From contig CALWOA010000015.1 in the NCBI GenBank assembly GCA_944382965.1, positions 1-64,000 on the forward strand: 64,000 nt of DNA. The letters run 5' to 3'. This DNA comes from an uncultured Oscillospiraceae bacterium (lineage in GTDB: Bacteria > Bacillota > Clostridia > Oscillospirales > Oscillospiraceae). This document shows, piece by piece, positions 41,278 to 50,740 of this stretch. A program made the position numbers and the translations under genes. Position 1 is the stretch's first letter. The number at the start of each line of letters is the position of its first letter. The notes under the pieces were generated by a model that was not told the origin of the DNA, did no database searches, and saw nothing but the letters and a program-made list of their open reading frames with translations.

Positions 41278-43254
41278 TCAGCATTTTTTAAATACAGGAA
41301 TCCATTCCAAGGGACAGGGGACGTCTGCCCATTGTCCGCCTGGGTAGTCCTGTTTCGTATGAATGTCCTGCCAAGTGCAGCCAGCGGGTAAATAGACCCG
41401 CCGGGAACGCTGACCGGGGTAGAGAACCGGGGCTACCAAGTAGTCCGGACCAAACAGATAACTGTCCTCCACTTCCCAGCAAAGCGGATCATCAGGAAAT
41501 TCCAGGAACAGCGCCCGCATAACCGGCGTACCATCCTGATGGGCCTGATCCATTATCTGACGGATATAAGGACGAAGCTTCTCCCGCAAATTTAGGTGAT
41601 CTTTGCAGATTTCATAAACCTGCAGTCCATAGCTCCAAACTTCATTGTCCGCGCCGGAGCAGCAGGAAGCCCCACCTGTGGTCCCGATAGGAGGCTGCTT
41701 TGGTTCCCGGTCGCCATGCAGCCGCATGACGGGGCAGAAGGTACCCCACTGGAACCAGCGGACAAACAGTTCCCGGTAATCTTCCTTCCGGGGGTCGCCG
41801 CCGTGGAAGCCGCCGATGTCTGTTGTCCACCAGGGGATGCCGGCAATGCCCATATTCAGTCCCGCAGCCAGCTGGTTGCGCAGGCTTTCGTAACTGGAAG
41901 CAATGTCGCCTGACCACACCAAGGCGCCGTATTTCTGACTACCGGCCCAGGCGCAGCGAATCAGATTGACAATATCCTTCTGTCCCTGCTGTGACATGCC
42001 CTCATAGAAAGTACGGGCATACTCCACAGGGTACAGATTGCCGATTTGCAGGTGCGGTCCCCGGTAATAGCGGTAGTTGTCAAAGCTGTAGACGGAGTAT
42101 TCCGGCTCCGCTTCATCCAGCCAGAAAATGTGAATGCCCTTCTGGTAATAGTTCTGGTTCACCTTCTCCCAGACAAATTTCCGGGCCGAAGGATTGGTGG
42201 CATCAAAATGAATGGTGTCTCCCATGAAACTCAGACCGGTTTGCACGCCCCGGTCGCAGCGGGTCAGGTAACCCAACTCCTGCATTTGAGGGAAGTTTTC
42301 CGAATCCTTGTCCACGGTGGGCCAGACGGAGACCATCAGGGAAATGCCCATCTGATTCAATTCTTCCACCATTGCTTCCGGATCCGGCCAATATACCGGG
42401 TCAAATTTCCATTCTCCCTGTTTGGGCCAGTGGAAAAAGTCGATGACAATGACATCAATGGGAAGATTCCGCCGTTTATACTCTCTGGCGATGTTCAGAA
42501 GTTCCTCCTGAGTCTGGTAACGCAGCTTGCACTGCCAGAATCCAAGACCGTATTTCGGCATCCTGGGAGCCGTACCGGTAACGGAAGCGTAGCCGGAAAT
42601 TAGTTTCTTGGGAGTATCTCCCGCAACTACCCAATAATCCAGGGCCTGGGTTGCGTAGGCTTCAAAGGTGGTGATGTTCTTGCCGAATACCGCCCGGCCT
42701 ACCGCTGGGTTGTTTCACAAAAGACCGTAGCCCCGGGAGGAAATCAGGAAAGGCACGCTGGCCTGGGAATTGCGGTGGGCCAGTTCCAGATCCGCGCCTT
42801 TCAGATTAAGAAAGTCCTGTTGATACTGCCCCATGCCGTACAATTTTTCCTGGGGGTCCAGGGATTCAAACCGGGCGGTGAGGTAATAATCCCCGCCTAA
42901 GATCGGCTCAAATTCCCGGGCTTCCACCTCGATGGCGCTGCATTTGGGGTCCAGGAGATCCCGCCGGTTGCGGCAGTATTCTTCCAAAAGGGCGGTTCCG
43001 TGCTGGTTGTAAATGGTGATTTTCCCTCGTTTGGTCAGATGCAGCCGGATTTTGCCGTTGACCAGGTCGGCCCCGTTGTCATCCATGGTAATTTGGGCCT
43101 GGGCACTGTGGGGCAGAGTCAGTGCCCAATCCTCCTGGGGCAAATGGGCCTGCTTGGTGGCACGAATCCGCAGAGCATTGTCACCCCAGGGTTCGACCAA
43201 GAGGGTTTCGTGGTTATAAGTATAGAGCAGCTGATTACCGCGAATTTCCATCAT
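41278..43254 (-). pseudogene. Glycoside hydrolase family 31 gene interrupted by an in-frame TGA
   Basis: Two same-frame stretches, 43254-42715 and 42714-41278, together encode one GH31 protein of about 657 codons. The N-terminal beta-sandwich part ends at SRGYGLL; then comes TGA (42717-42715); then NNPAVGRAVFGKN and the catalytic barrel continue with VIDFFHWPKQGEW, the nucleophile region FWLDEAEPEY and WWTTDIGGFHGG. GH31 proteins normally read GLLWNNP here, so TGG has become TGA by one base. Family members are alpha-xylosidases or alpha-glucosidases. Unless read through, only a useless fragment is made. The gene follows the GH51 gene by 27 bases in the LacI-controlled operon. Confidence 0.88.
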
Positions 43255-43281
43255 ATGGCATCCTCCTGTGAATTGGACAGC

Positions 43282-44802
43282 TTATTTCTCACCGACGGAC
43301 AGGCGCAGGACGTTCCAGGAAACAGGAGGCAGAGCAGCGGTGGCGGTTTTGCCTTCCACCACAGCTCCGGAAACCTTCCGGGGACGGATATTGTCGGCTC
43401 CGGGGCCGTTGACGATCTGAAGATCCGGGTGGTTCAGGGTGATGTGCTCTATCAAATTCACCTGGGAGAAGCCTTCCAGAGTGGTGCTGAGCACCAATTC
43501 CGAATCGGTGGAACGGTTCACTGCAAAGATCGTAACCTCTCCCTTTTCCTGATTGTAAATGCTGACACTTTCCAGGTAGGGAACGTCAGTGAAGGTCTTG
43601 CTGTCATACCGGGGGGAGTCAGCGGCGGTGTGCAGCACGGTACCCCGGCCATAGAGGCTGGCATGGAGGAAGGGCCAGTAAATGCTCTGAATCCAGGCCT
43701 GGCCGCCCTTGGGCTGGGTCATAATGGGGGCAATTACATTCACTAATTGGGCAAGGCAGGCGATCTTGATCCGGTCAGCGTGCCGCAAAATGGTGATCAG
43801 CATGGTACCAAATACCGCAGCGTCGGCCATGGTATAGATATCCTCTACCAGGCTGGGAGCATACTGCCAGGGGGTGGCTTTGCGGTAGGCTTCGTCGCTG
43901 CCTACCGAGTGATACCACAGGTTCCATTCGTCGAAGCTGAGCATCATCTGCTTGTGGGAGCGCTTTCTGGCCCTGACATAATCACAGGTGGCCAGAACAT
44001 TCTGAATGAAGCTCTCTGTGGTCAGGGACTTCGCCAAAAAGTCTTTCAGATCCTGGGTGGTGTCTCCCAGGTACTGGTGGATGGACAGGTAGTCCACATC
44101 CTCGTATACATGATCCAGAACGGTGGCTTCCCATTGGGGGAAGGTGGGCATTTCCGGGTAGGAGCTGCCGGAAGCTACCAACTGAATGCTGTCGTCAATT
44201 TTCCGCATGGCACGGGCGGTTTCCACCGCCAGACGGCCATATTCTTCCGCTGTTTTGTGACCGACCTGCCAGGGACCATCCATTTCGTTGCCCAAGCACC
44301 AGGTTTTGATGTTGTAGGGCTGAACAGCGCCGTGGGAAATTCGAAGGTTGCTGTACAGGGTGCCGGAAGGATGATTGCAGTATTCCAGCAGGTTGCTGGC
44401 GTCGTCAACGCCTCGAGTACCCAGATTTACTGCCATCATAATATCCGCACCGATTTCCCGGCACCAACCGGCGAATTCCTGGACGCCCACTTGATTTGTT
44501 TCCAGGGTGCACCAGGCCCGATCCAGCCGGACGGGGCGCTGCTCCTTTGGGCCGACACCGTCTTCCCACCGGTAACCGGATACGAAGTTGCCGCCGGGAT
44601 AGCGAATCAGGGGGATGTTCAGCGGTCGAATCAGTTCCAGAAGATCCTGCCGGAAACCCGCAGCGTTGGCGCTGGGATGCTCCGGACAATAGATGCCGTC
44701 GTATACCGCTCTGCCCAGATGCTCGATAAAGGAGCTGAACAGCCGGTTGTCAACGTCGGCTACGGTAAAATGGGGGTCGATGTGAAGGTTTGCCTGCAAC
44801 AT
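43282..44802 (-). CDS. Alpha-L-arabinofuranosidase, GH51
   Basis: A 506-residue intracellular enzyme that removes terminal L-arabinofuranose from arabinan or arabinoxylan oligosaccharides. GH51 motifs: SSFIEHLGRAVYDGIY at the start, IRYPGGNFVSGYRWEDGVGP near 66, the acid/base glutamate in WCLGNEMDGPW near 173, and the nucleophile glutamate in LSFDEWNLWY near 293. GAGGTG fixes the ATG at 44802. No signal peptide. It lies downstream of lacI with an operator-like site between them. Confidence 0.95.
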   Translation of the reverse strand: MLQANLHIDPHFTVADVDNRLFSSFIEHLGRAVYDGIYCPEHPSANAAGFRQDLLELIRPLNIPLIRYPGGNFVSGYRWEDGVGPKEQRPVRLDRAWCTLETNQVGVQEFAGWCREIGADIMMAVNLGTRGVDDASNLLEYCNHPSGTLYSNLRISHGAVQPYNIKTWCLGNEMDGPWQVGHKTAEEYGRLAVETARAMRKIDDSIQLVASGSSYPEMPTFPQWEATVLDHVYEDVDYLSIHQYLGDTTQDLKDFLAKSLTTESFIQNVLATCDYVRARKRSHKQMMLSFDEWNLWYHSVGSDEAYRKATPWQYAPSLVEDIYTMADAAVFGTMLITILRHADRIKIACLAQLVNVIAPIMTQPKGGQAWIQSIYWPFLHASLYGRGTVLHTAADSPRYDSKTFTDVPYLESVSIYNQEKGEVTIFAVNRSTDSELVLSTTLEGFSQVNLIEHITLNHPDLQIVNGPGADNIRPRKVSGAVVEGKTATAALPPVSWNVLRLSVGEK

Positions 44803-44844
44803 TGTGATCACCTCATAAGCAAATTAAGATGGATAATTACGGAA

Positions 44845-44862
44845 AGTTAAACGATTAGGTTG
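44845..44862 (+). promoter_or_regulatory. LacI operator candidate before the GH51 gene
   Basis: AAGTTAAACGATTAGGTT, an exact 18-base match to the site at 46263-46280 before the GH127 gene. The core TAAACGATTA is an imperfect CG-centred palindrome, as bound by LacI-family regulators. Confidence 0.65.
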
Positions 44863-44867
44863 TGATT

Positions 44868-44901
44868 TTTTATACGAAGCAATTTCTTGCTTCGTATAAA
44901 A
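44868..44901. repeat. Perfect 15-bp inverted repeat between lacI and the GH51 gene
   Basis: TTTTATACGAAGCAA and its exact complement with a TTTC spacer. It lacks a proper T run in the direction of transcription, so it is not a clear terminator. It may set message stability between regulator and enzyme genes. Confidence 0.55.
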
Positions 44902-44907
44902 GAAAGT

Positions 44908-44918
44908 AAAACGTTTAA
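44908..44918 (+). promoter_or_regulatory. Second operator-like site near the lacI stop codon
   Basis: AAAACGTTTA fits the AAnCGnTTA pattern and contains the perfect palindrome AAACGTTT. It overlaps the stop codon of the LacI gene, about 46 bases from the first site. Confidence 0.4.
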
Positions 44919-45946
44919 ATTCTGACAACCGAATCCCGCAGATGCACACTGCAGGGTAGCAGAAGTTGTTCATTGATGAACGTACTGGTCTGAATTTGCT
45001 GCAAGACCAGTTCTGCACTTTTTCTTCCGATTTCGTTCAGGGGAGGCGCTACGCTGGAAATGGCGGGAGAGTAGAGATTCACAATTTCCCGGTTGTCATA
45101 ACCGAACAGAGAAATATCCTTGCCCACGGCAATATTGTGTTCCAGGCAGTAGGTGTATACACCGCTGGCCATCAGGTCGTTCATGGCAAAAATGGCCGTA
45201 ATGTCCATGGACAGGAGCTTTTGGGCGATTTCATAGCCGCTGTTGCGGCTCCAGTCCCCCCAGAAGGTGGTTTCCGGGTTGTACAGAATCTGATTTTCCA
45301 GCAGTGCCCGCTGAAAACCGCATAGACGGGACTGGGCGTGGATACTTGTGACTGGCCCGACGATTACGCCGATTTTCCGGTGTCCGCAACGGATCAGCGT
45401 TTGCCCCACATGGTATCCGGCTTGTTCGTCGTCGGGATAGACGCTGGAAAAACCGCCGCCTTTTGGAAAACAATAGGCATAAACAAAGGGAATATCCCCG
45501 AAAGTCGGCAAAAAAGAAATTTCCCGGCAGTGGTATCCCACATACACGATCCCTTCTACCTGCTTGGAAACCAGCGTAGACAGGGCGTTCTCAAAATAGC
45601 GGGAATGTTGCGGGGTATCGGTAAAATCGTTTTTGTAGCGTTTGAACAGACGTATGTTGTCCAGGATGATCTCATAGCCGTGTTCTTCGCAGTAGGATTC
45701 GATGCCATCAACGATTTCCGGTGTGTTGAAAACCGTCAGATCTTCCGTAATGATGCCAATGCTGTTGGAACGACGGAGCTTCAGATTTTTGGCAAAGCTG
45801 TTGGGACGATAGTGCAGCTCCTGGGCAATGGTAAAAATCTCCTGGGCTTTGCTGTCGCTGGCGGCGCCGGGTTTGCCGTTAAGTACATTGGAAACTGTGG
45901 CAACGGATACACCGGTGCGTTGGGCAATGTCTTTCATGGTTGCCAT
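44915..45946 (-). CDS. LacI family transcriptional regulator of the arabinan locus
   Basis: A 343-residue regulator with an N-terminal HTH and hinge (MKDIAQRTGVSVATVSNVLN, then YRPNSFAKNLK) and a periplasmic-binding-like sensor domain (FGYDNREIVNLYSPAISSV near the end). It most likely represses the glycosidase and transport genes on both sides until an arabinose-containing sugar binds. The first ATG at 45946 is eight bases after GAGGT. It is divergent from the GH127 gene, whose promoter carries an operator-like site. Confidence 0.93.
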   Translation of the reverse strand: MATMKDIAQRTGVSVATVSNVLNGKPGAASDSKAQEIFTIAQELHYRPNSFAKNLKLRRSNSIGIITEDLTVFNTPEIVDGIESYCEEHGYEIILDNIRLFKRYKNDFTDTPQHSRYFENALSTLVSKQVEGIVYVGYHCREISFLPTFGDIPFVYAYCFPKGGGFSSVYPDDEQAGYHVGQTLIRCGHRKIGVIVGPVTSIHAQSRLCGFQRALLENQILYNPETTFWGDWSRNSGYEIAQKLLSMDITAIFAMNDLMASGVYTYCLEHNIAVGKDISLFGYDNREIVNLYSPAISSVAPPLNEIGRKSAELVLQQIQTSTFINEQLLLPCSVHLRDSVVRI

Positions 45947-46112
45947 TTGCTGATACCTCTATCCGGAAGTACTGAGAAAGGGGGACAAGGGTCCTTTTGG
46001 CTATTTTATACCATATGTACCGGAAAAGCAAGGGGGAAAATCGACAGTTTGTGTATTCTCCGGGAGAGCAAAGTGATGGCATGCGGTGGATGCCCTCCAA
46101 ACGGGAAATAGC

Positions 46113-46124
46113 TCAATCGATTAA
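46113..46124 (+). promoter_or_regulatory. Third operator-like site, in the lacI/GH127 gap
   Basis: TCAATCGATTAA fits AAnCGnTTA and lies in the 390-base gap between the divergent lacI and GH127 genes. The rest of this gap is AT-rich and holds the GH127 promoter and a TATAAA-type box for lacI near 46005. Confidence 0.45.
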
Positions 46125-46226
46125 GGGAAAAAGGAACAAAAAAATGAAAATATTATGAACATGCACAAAAGTGCTTTTCCGCTTTTGTAATAGTAACCAA
46201 AATATGCTAATTTTGCGAAAAAGGAA

Positions 46227-46254
46227 TTTACAATCTGCACAACAGTACTATAAT
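46227..46254 (+). promoter_or_regulatory. Promoter of the GH127 gene
   Basis: TTTACA at 46227-46232 and TATAAT at 46249-46254 with a 16-base spacer. Confidence 0.75.
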
Positions 46255-46262
46255 AACAGCGT

Positions 46263-46280
46263 AAGTTAAACGATTAGGTT
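46263..46280 (+). promoter_or_regulatory. LacI operator candidate at the GH127 transcription start
   Basis: AAGTTAAACGATTAGGTT, identical to 44845-44862, starting nine bases after the -10 box. A repressor bound here would block transcription start. Confidence 0.7.
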
Positions 46281-46336
46281 AATTCCTGACATGAAAATCC
46301 GAATGTATCAATGTATACGAATGGAGCCAGATACAT

Positions 46337-48274
46337 ATGAGAACTTCAATTGTACCGACAAGCGTCGGCAAAACCAAAATTACAGATCCTCTGTTTGGCG
46401 CCTATGTCCAGATGGTAGCCCATCAGGTAATTCCTTACCAGTGGGAGGCTATCAACGACCGGGTTCCGGATGCGGAGAAGGCATACTGCATTGAAAACTT
46501 CCGTGTGGCAGCGGGACTGCAGCAGGGCGTCCACAGAGGGGCCATTTTCCAGGACACGGACCTGTACAAGTGGCTGGAAGCGGTAGCCTTCTGCATCGCC
46601 TACGGAGAAGGGGAGGATTTCCGGCCCATTGCCGACGAAGTCATCGACCTGATTGCCCAGGCCCAGGAACCGGATGGTTACCTGAATACCTACTTCACCA
46701 TTGAGTGCCCCGAGAAAAAGTGGACAAACCTGACTGAAGGCCACGAGCTGTATGGCTGCGGACATCTGATTGAAGCAGCGGTTGCCTACTATCAGGCCAC
46801 CGGCACCAGAAAATTGCTGGACGTGGCCTGCAAGTTTGCCGATCTGGTGGACCGGACCTTCGGCGCAGAAGATGGCAAGTGCCACGGCTATCCTGGACAT
46901 CAGGAAATTGAATTGGCACTGGTAAAACTTTACCGGGTCACCGGAGAAAAGCGTTACCTGTCCCTGGCTAACTATTTCATCCGCCAGCGGGGCGGCAAGC
47001 CCAATTATCTGCTGGAGGAAATGGCGGGCAGAAAGGGCAATAACGTATTTCCTGAATTTGCCGAGTATGACGATAAATATGCCCAAACCCATTGTCATCC
47101 GGTGGATCAAACTACGGCAGTGGGTCATGCGGTCCGGGCGGTGTACATGTACAGCGCCATGGCGGATTTGGCCATGGAATATGAAGATGCCGATATGCAG
47201 AAAGCCTGTGAAACCCTGTACCGCAACATCGTGGACAAGCGGATGTATCTCACCGGCGGCATTGGCTCTTCTGGAAAGCTGGAGCGCTTTACCACGGATT
47301 ATGACCTGCCCAACGACCGGATGTACTGCGAAAGCTGCGCTTCTGTGGGTCTGATGATGTTCAGCCAGAGAATGGCATCCCTCACCGGAAACGCTGGCTA
47401 TTACGATACAGTAGAGCGGGCGCTGTGCAATACGGTGATGGCGGGGATCTCCAAGGATGCGGACCGGTACTTTTATGTAAACCCCTTGGAGGTTTGGCCA
47501 GATAACTGCCTGCCTTCTACCTCTATGTCCCACGTCAAGCCGGTGCGGCAGAAGTGGTTTGCCTGTGCCTGCTGTCCGCCTAACATTGCCAGAACCCTGG
47601 CATCCCTGGGCCAATATATCTACGCTCAGAGCGATACGGCGCTGTATGTGAACATGTTCATCTCTTCCCAGTGGAATACCACCATCAACGGCACTGAGGT
47701 AAAGCTGGATATGAAGGCGGAGCACATGACCGGCGGCAAAGTAACGCTGACACTGGAAACCGAAGCTCCGGTGGAACTGAGAATCCGGCTGCCTTGGTAT
47801 CTGCGCAGCCCTTCACTGAGCCGGGACGGCGGGGAAGAAACCCTGAACGTAGAAAACGGCTACGCCGTGGTTTCGGTTTGCGGCAAGACAAAGCTGGAAA
47901 TCGGAGGCAGCGTGGAAGCAAAATTTGTGGCGGCAAACCGCAATGTCCGGGCGGATGTGGGCAAGGTTGCCCTGATGAAAGGACCCTATGTCTACTGCCT
48001 GGAGCAGGTGGACAACGGGGAAAACCTGGCAAGCATCTTTGTTTCCCCGGCGGCTCCCATTGAGGAGCTGGCGCCTCAGCAGGATTTGCCCGGTACCCTG
48101 CCAACCTTGCAGGTATCCGGACGGAGGCTGGTGCAGACCATTGCACAGCAGGATGATCTGTACGGCGATCCTTCCTTTGACGTTCAGGATGTAACCCTGA
48201 AAGCCATTCCTTATGCCCTGTGGTGCAACCGCCAGAGCGGTGAAATGCTGGTCTGGATGCACGCCCAGGTCTGA
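46337..48274 (+). CDS. Beta-L-arabinofuranosidase, GH127
   Basis: A 645-residue enzyme of the former DUF1680 family, which removes beta-linked L-arabinofuranose, as in hydroxyproline-rich plant glycoproteins. The zinc/catalytic cysteines can be seen: YCESCASVGLMMFSQ in the middle and FACACCPPNIARTLAS near 410, with the catalytic cysteine in the CC pair. It has no signal peptide, so it acts on imported oligosaccharides. GGAG lies ten bases before the ATG. It is the first gene of the rightward arabinan operon. Confidence 0.95.
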   Translation: MRTSIVPTSVGKTKITDPLFGAYVQMVAHQVIPYQWEAINDRVPDAEKAYCIENFRVAAGLQQGVHRGAIFQDTDLYKWLEAVAFCIAYGEGEDFRPIADEVIDLIAQAQEPDGYLNTYFTIECPEKKWTNLTEGHELYGCGHLIEAAVAYYQATGTRKLLDVACKFADLVDRTFGAEDGKCHGYPGHQEIELALVKLYRVTGEKRYLSLANYFIRQRGGKPNYLLEEMAGRKGNNVFPEFAEYDDKYAQTHCHPVDQTTAVGHAVRAVYMYSAMADLAMEYEDADMQKACETLYRNIVDKRMYLTGGIGSSGKLERFTTDYDLPNDRMYCESCASVGLMMFSQRMASLTGNAGYYDTVERALCNTVMAGISKDADRYFYVNPLEVWPDNCLPSTSMSHVKPVRQKWFACACCPPNIARTLASLGQYIYAQSDTALYVNMFISSQWNTTINGTEVKLDMKAEHMTGGKVTLTLETEAPVELRIRLPWYLRSPSLSRDGGEETLNVENGYAVVSVCGKTKLEIGGSVEAKFVAANRNVRADVGKVALMKGPYVYCLEQVDNGENLASIFVSPAAPIEELAPQQDLPGTLPTLQVSGRRLVQTIAQQDDLYGDPSFDVQDVTLKAIPYALWCNRQSGEMLVWMHAQV

Positions 48275-48283
48275 AACCGTTTA
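48274..48283 (+). promoter_or_regulatory. Fourth-type operator site before the sugar receptor gene
   Basis: AAACCGTTTA fits AAnCGnTTA and overlaps a possible -35 (TTATTT, 48281-48286) that pairs with TATGAT at 48304-48309. The receptor gene may thus have its own LacI-controlled promoter. Confidence 0.4.
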
Positions 48284-48342
48284 TTTTAGCAGCGCAGAGT
48301 CTGCTATGATAAAACATAACTGATTAGAAAGGAACGAAAACG

Positions 48343-49747
48343 ATGAAAAAGACGCTGAAAAAATGCTTGGCACTGCTGCTGTGCCTGGCAAGCGTGTTCA
48401 CCTTCGCAGCCTGTGGTCAGAGTGCTCCCGCCGCAACGGAAGCTCCTGCCGCGGAAGGCACTCAGGCTCCCGCTGCTGAGGGCCAGACGGAAAAGGTTGA
48501 GATTACCTATTCCTTCTGGGGCAGTGAGGAAGAAGCTGTCAATACCCAGAAGGTTCTGAACATCTTCAACGAATCTCAGGACCGGATCCATGTAACCTGC
48601 ATGCCCATCCCCTGGGAAACCTACATGGAAAAGCTGAACACCATGGCAACCGGCGGCAACCTGCCTGACTGCGGCCTGATGAGCGAGGCTGGCGTTCTGC
48701 AGTGGGCAGAGCAGGGCATGCTGGCAGATGTCAGCGAAATGTACGGCGAAGACGAGGCCAAGCCTCTGGCCAGCGCTTACTTACACCTACGACGGTGCTA
48801 CCGTAGCTTACGCCACCGCCAACAACTCCCTGGTGCTGTACTACAACAAGGATATGTTCGACGCTGCTGGCCTGGCCTATCCTCCTGCCAACGCTGAGGA
48901 TGCCTGGACTTGGGACGAGTTCGTGGAAGTTGCCAAGCAGCTGACTCTGGATGCCAACGGCAAGAATGCTGCTGACCCCAGCTTTGACCCCAACAACATC
49001 GTGCAGTACGGCTGCATGATCGAGAACCTGCCCTGGCAGCTGGAAGTTTGGTGCCGTTCCAACGGCAGCGGCTTCTACAATGAGGATGGCACCGAAGTTA
49101 CCATCAACGATCCCGCCGCAATCGAAGCTCTGCAGAACATTGCTGACCTGTACCTGGTACATCATGTTGCTCCTCTGTCCTCCGGCCTGACTGACGACGG
49201 TGTACAGCGCTCCCTGATCGCCGGCACCTGCGCTATGACCACCAACGGCGCATGGAACATTGGTACCTGCCTGTCCGCAGCCCGGGAAGAGGGCCTGAAC
49301 TACGGCATCGGCGTCCTGCCCTACATGAAGGAGAAGGTTACCATCTCCACCGGCGGCCCCAACGTTGTGTTCTCTCAGACCGAGCATCCCGAAGAAGCCA
49401 TGGAGTTCATCAAGTGGTATTCCAGAGAAGAAAACAGCTGGGATTCTCTGATCGCTGCCGGTATCTGGATGCCCACCACCAGCGGCTACTATGAGGATGA
49501 AGAACTGACCACCAAGTGGCTGGATAACCCCGCATACCCCGCTATGGAGGAAGCAAAGCCTGTCCTGTGTGATTACGTCCGTGATTATGCCAAGCCCACC
49601 TCCTGGTATTACACCAACAATACCGTGGACTTCAACAACCTGCTGGGCGCAGCCCTGGGTGATGTGTGGACCGGCAATATGACGGCTGAGCAGGCAATCA
49701 ACGATAACTATGATGCCCTGGTCATGGCACATGACGGCATGGGCTAA
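48343..49747 (+). pseudogene. Sugar ABC transporter substrate-binding lipoprotein gene, frameshifted
   Basis: An SBP_bac_1 (CUT1) receptor gene split by a frameshift. The first part has a lipoprotein signal (TFAACGQ) and runs in frame to EDEAKPLASAY at about 48780, after which it reads nonsense and stops at 48897. The second part, in the next frame from about 48781, continues as YTYDGATVAYATANNSLVLY to the normal end. The cause is visible: TTAC is repeated at 48777-48784; one copy gives ASAYTYDGA in one frame. It should bind arabino-oligosaccharides for the permeases downstream. A functional receptor cannot be made from this sequence. Confidence 0.9.
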
Positions 49748-49781
49748 GCCGAAACAGTTTTGACTTTCAAATCGAGGCGCC

Positions 49782-49813
49782 TGTCCATGTCGATGGGCAG
49801 GCGCCTGTCCTTA
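49782..49813 (+). terminator. Intercistronic hairpin between receptor and permease genes
   Basis: GGCGCCTGTCCAT pairs with ATGGGCAGGCGCC with one mismatch. No T run follows, so it probably protects the receptor message rather than ends it. Confidence 0.5.
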
Positions 49814-49825
49814 CGAGGTGTTTGT

Positions 49826-50740
49826 ATGCAACGATCAACAAAAAGACGCCTTTCGCAGCGGGGAAGGCAGGAACAGCGGACGGCCTACCTGTGTCTGATC
49901 CCGACCTTTGTGGGACTGATTTTTCTGACATATCTCCCGCTGGTAGCTGTGTTTGGCATTAGCTTTTTCAACTGGAAGGGACTTTCCACCCCTACCTTCT
50001 GCGGCATTGAAAACTATATCCGCCTGTTTACCACAGACCCCTATTTCAAGGAATCCATCAAGGTTACCGTGGTGTTTTCCATTTTGTCCGTGTTTGGCGG
50101 CATGATCTACTCTCTGGTGGTCGCCATGCTGCTCAACCGCAAGATTCCTGCCCGTGGATTCTTCCGGGCGCTGTTTTACCTGCCTTATGTGCTGCCCGCA
50201 GCTGCTGTGTACATCGGCTGGTCGTGGCTGTACGAGACGAATTTTGGCCTGTTTAACTATATCCTGAAGTCCATCGGTATTGACAATGTGCTGTTTCTCA
50301 ATGACTCCAAGTATGTCATTCCTTCTCTTGCTCTGATTTCTGTCTGGCTCAGCGGCAATTTGATTGTCATTTTCCTGGCCGGATTGCAGAATGTGCCCCG
50401 TGTCTATCACGAGGCGGCGGAATTCGATGGCGCCAATGGGTTCCAGCGTTTTCTGCATGTTACTTTGCCCAGTATGACCCCCATTATTTTCTACAACCTT
50501 CTCATGAGCCTGATCACGAACATGCAGGTTGTTACCCCTGCCCTGTCTCTTACCAATGGCGGCCCGGGTAAATCCTCCATGTTTATTACATATCTGATGT
50601 ACCGGTACGCTTTCAAGAGCAACCAGATCGGTTATGCCTGCGCCATTTCCTTCATCTTCTTTATCCTGATTGCCATTTTTACCGGAATTGTGTTCTCGAC
50701 CAGCAAGACCTGGGTTTATTATGAAGGAGGCGAAGAGTAA
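49826..50740 (+). CDS. Sugar ABC transporter permease, MalF-like (CUT1)
   Basis: A 304-residue protein with six hydrophobic helices. TAYLCLIPTFVGLIFLTYLP opens the first helix; the EAA loop is EAAEFDGANGFQRFLHVTLP near 197-216. It should form half of the channel of a multiple-sugar importer, powered by a shared MsmX-type ATPase that is not in this window. GAGGTG precedes the ATG at 49826. It overlaps the next gene by one base. Confidence 0.9.
   Translation: MQRSTKRRLSQRGRQEQRTAYLCLIPTFVGLIFLTYLPLVAVFGISFFNWKGLSTPTFCGIENYIRLFTTDPYFKESIKVTVVFSILSVFGGMIYSLVVAMLLNRKIPARGFFRALFYLPYVLPAAAVYIGWSWLYETNFGLFNYILKSIGIDNVLFLNDSKYVIPSLALISVWLSGNLIVIFLAGLQNVPRVYHEAAEFDGANGFQRFLHVTLPSMTPIIFYNLLMSLITNMQVVTPALSLTNGGPGKSSMFITYLMYRYAFKSNQIGYACAISFIFFILIAIFTGIVFSTSKTWVYYEGGEE

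Noticed and set aside
42715-42717. TGA as a tryptophan codon
   Set aside because: Many genes in the window end at TGA, so global reassignment is not supported; a local mutation is simpler.
44868-44901. Terminator between lacI and the GH51 gene
   Set aside because: The stem is perfect, but no T run follows it in the direction of transcription.
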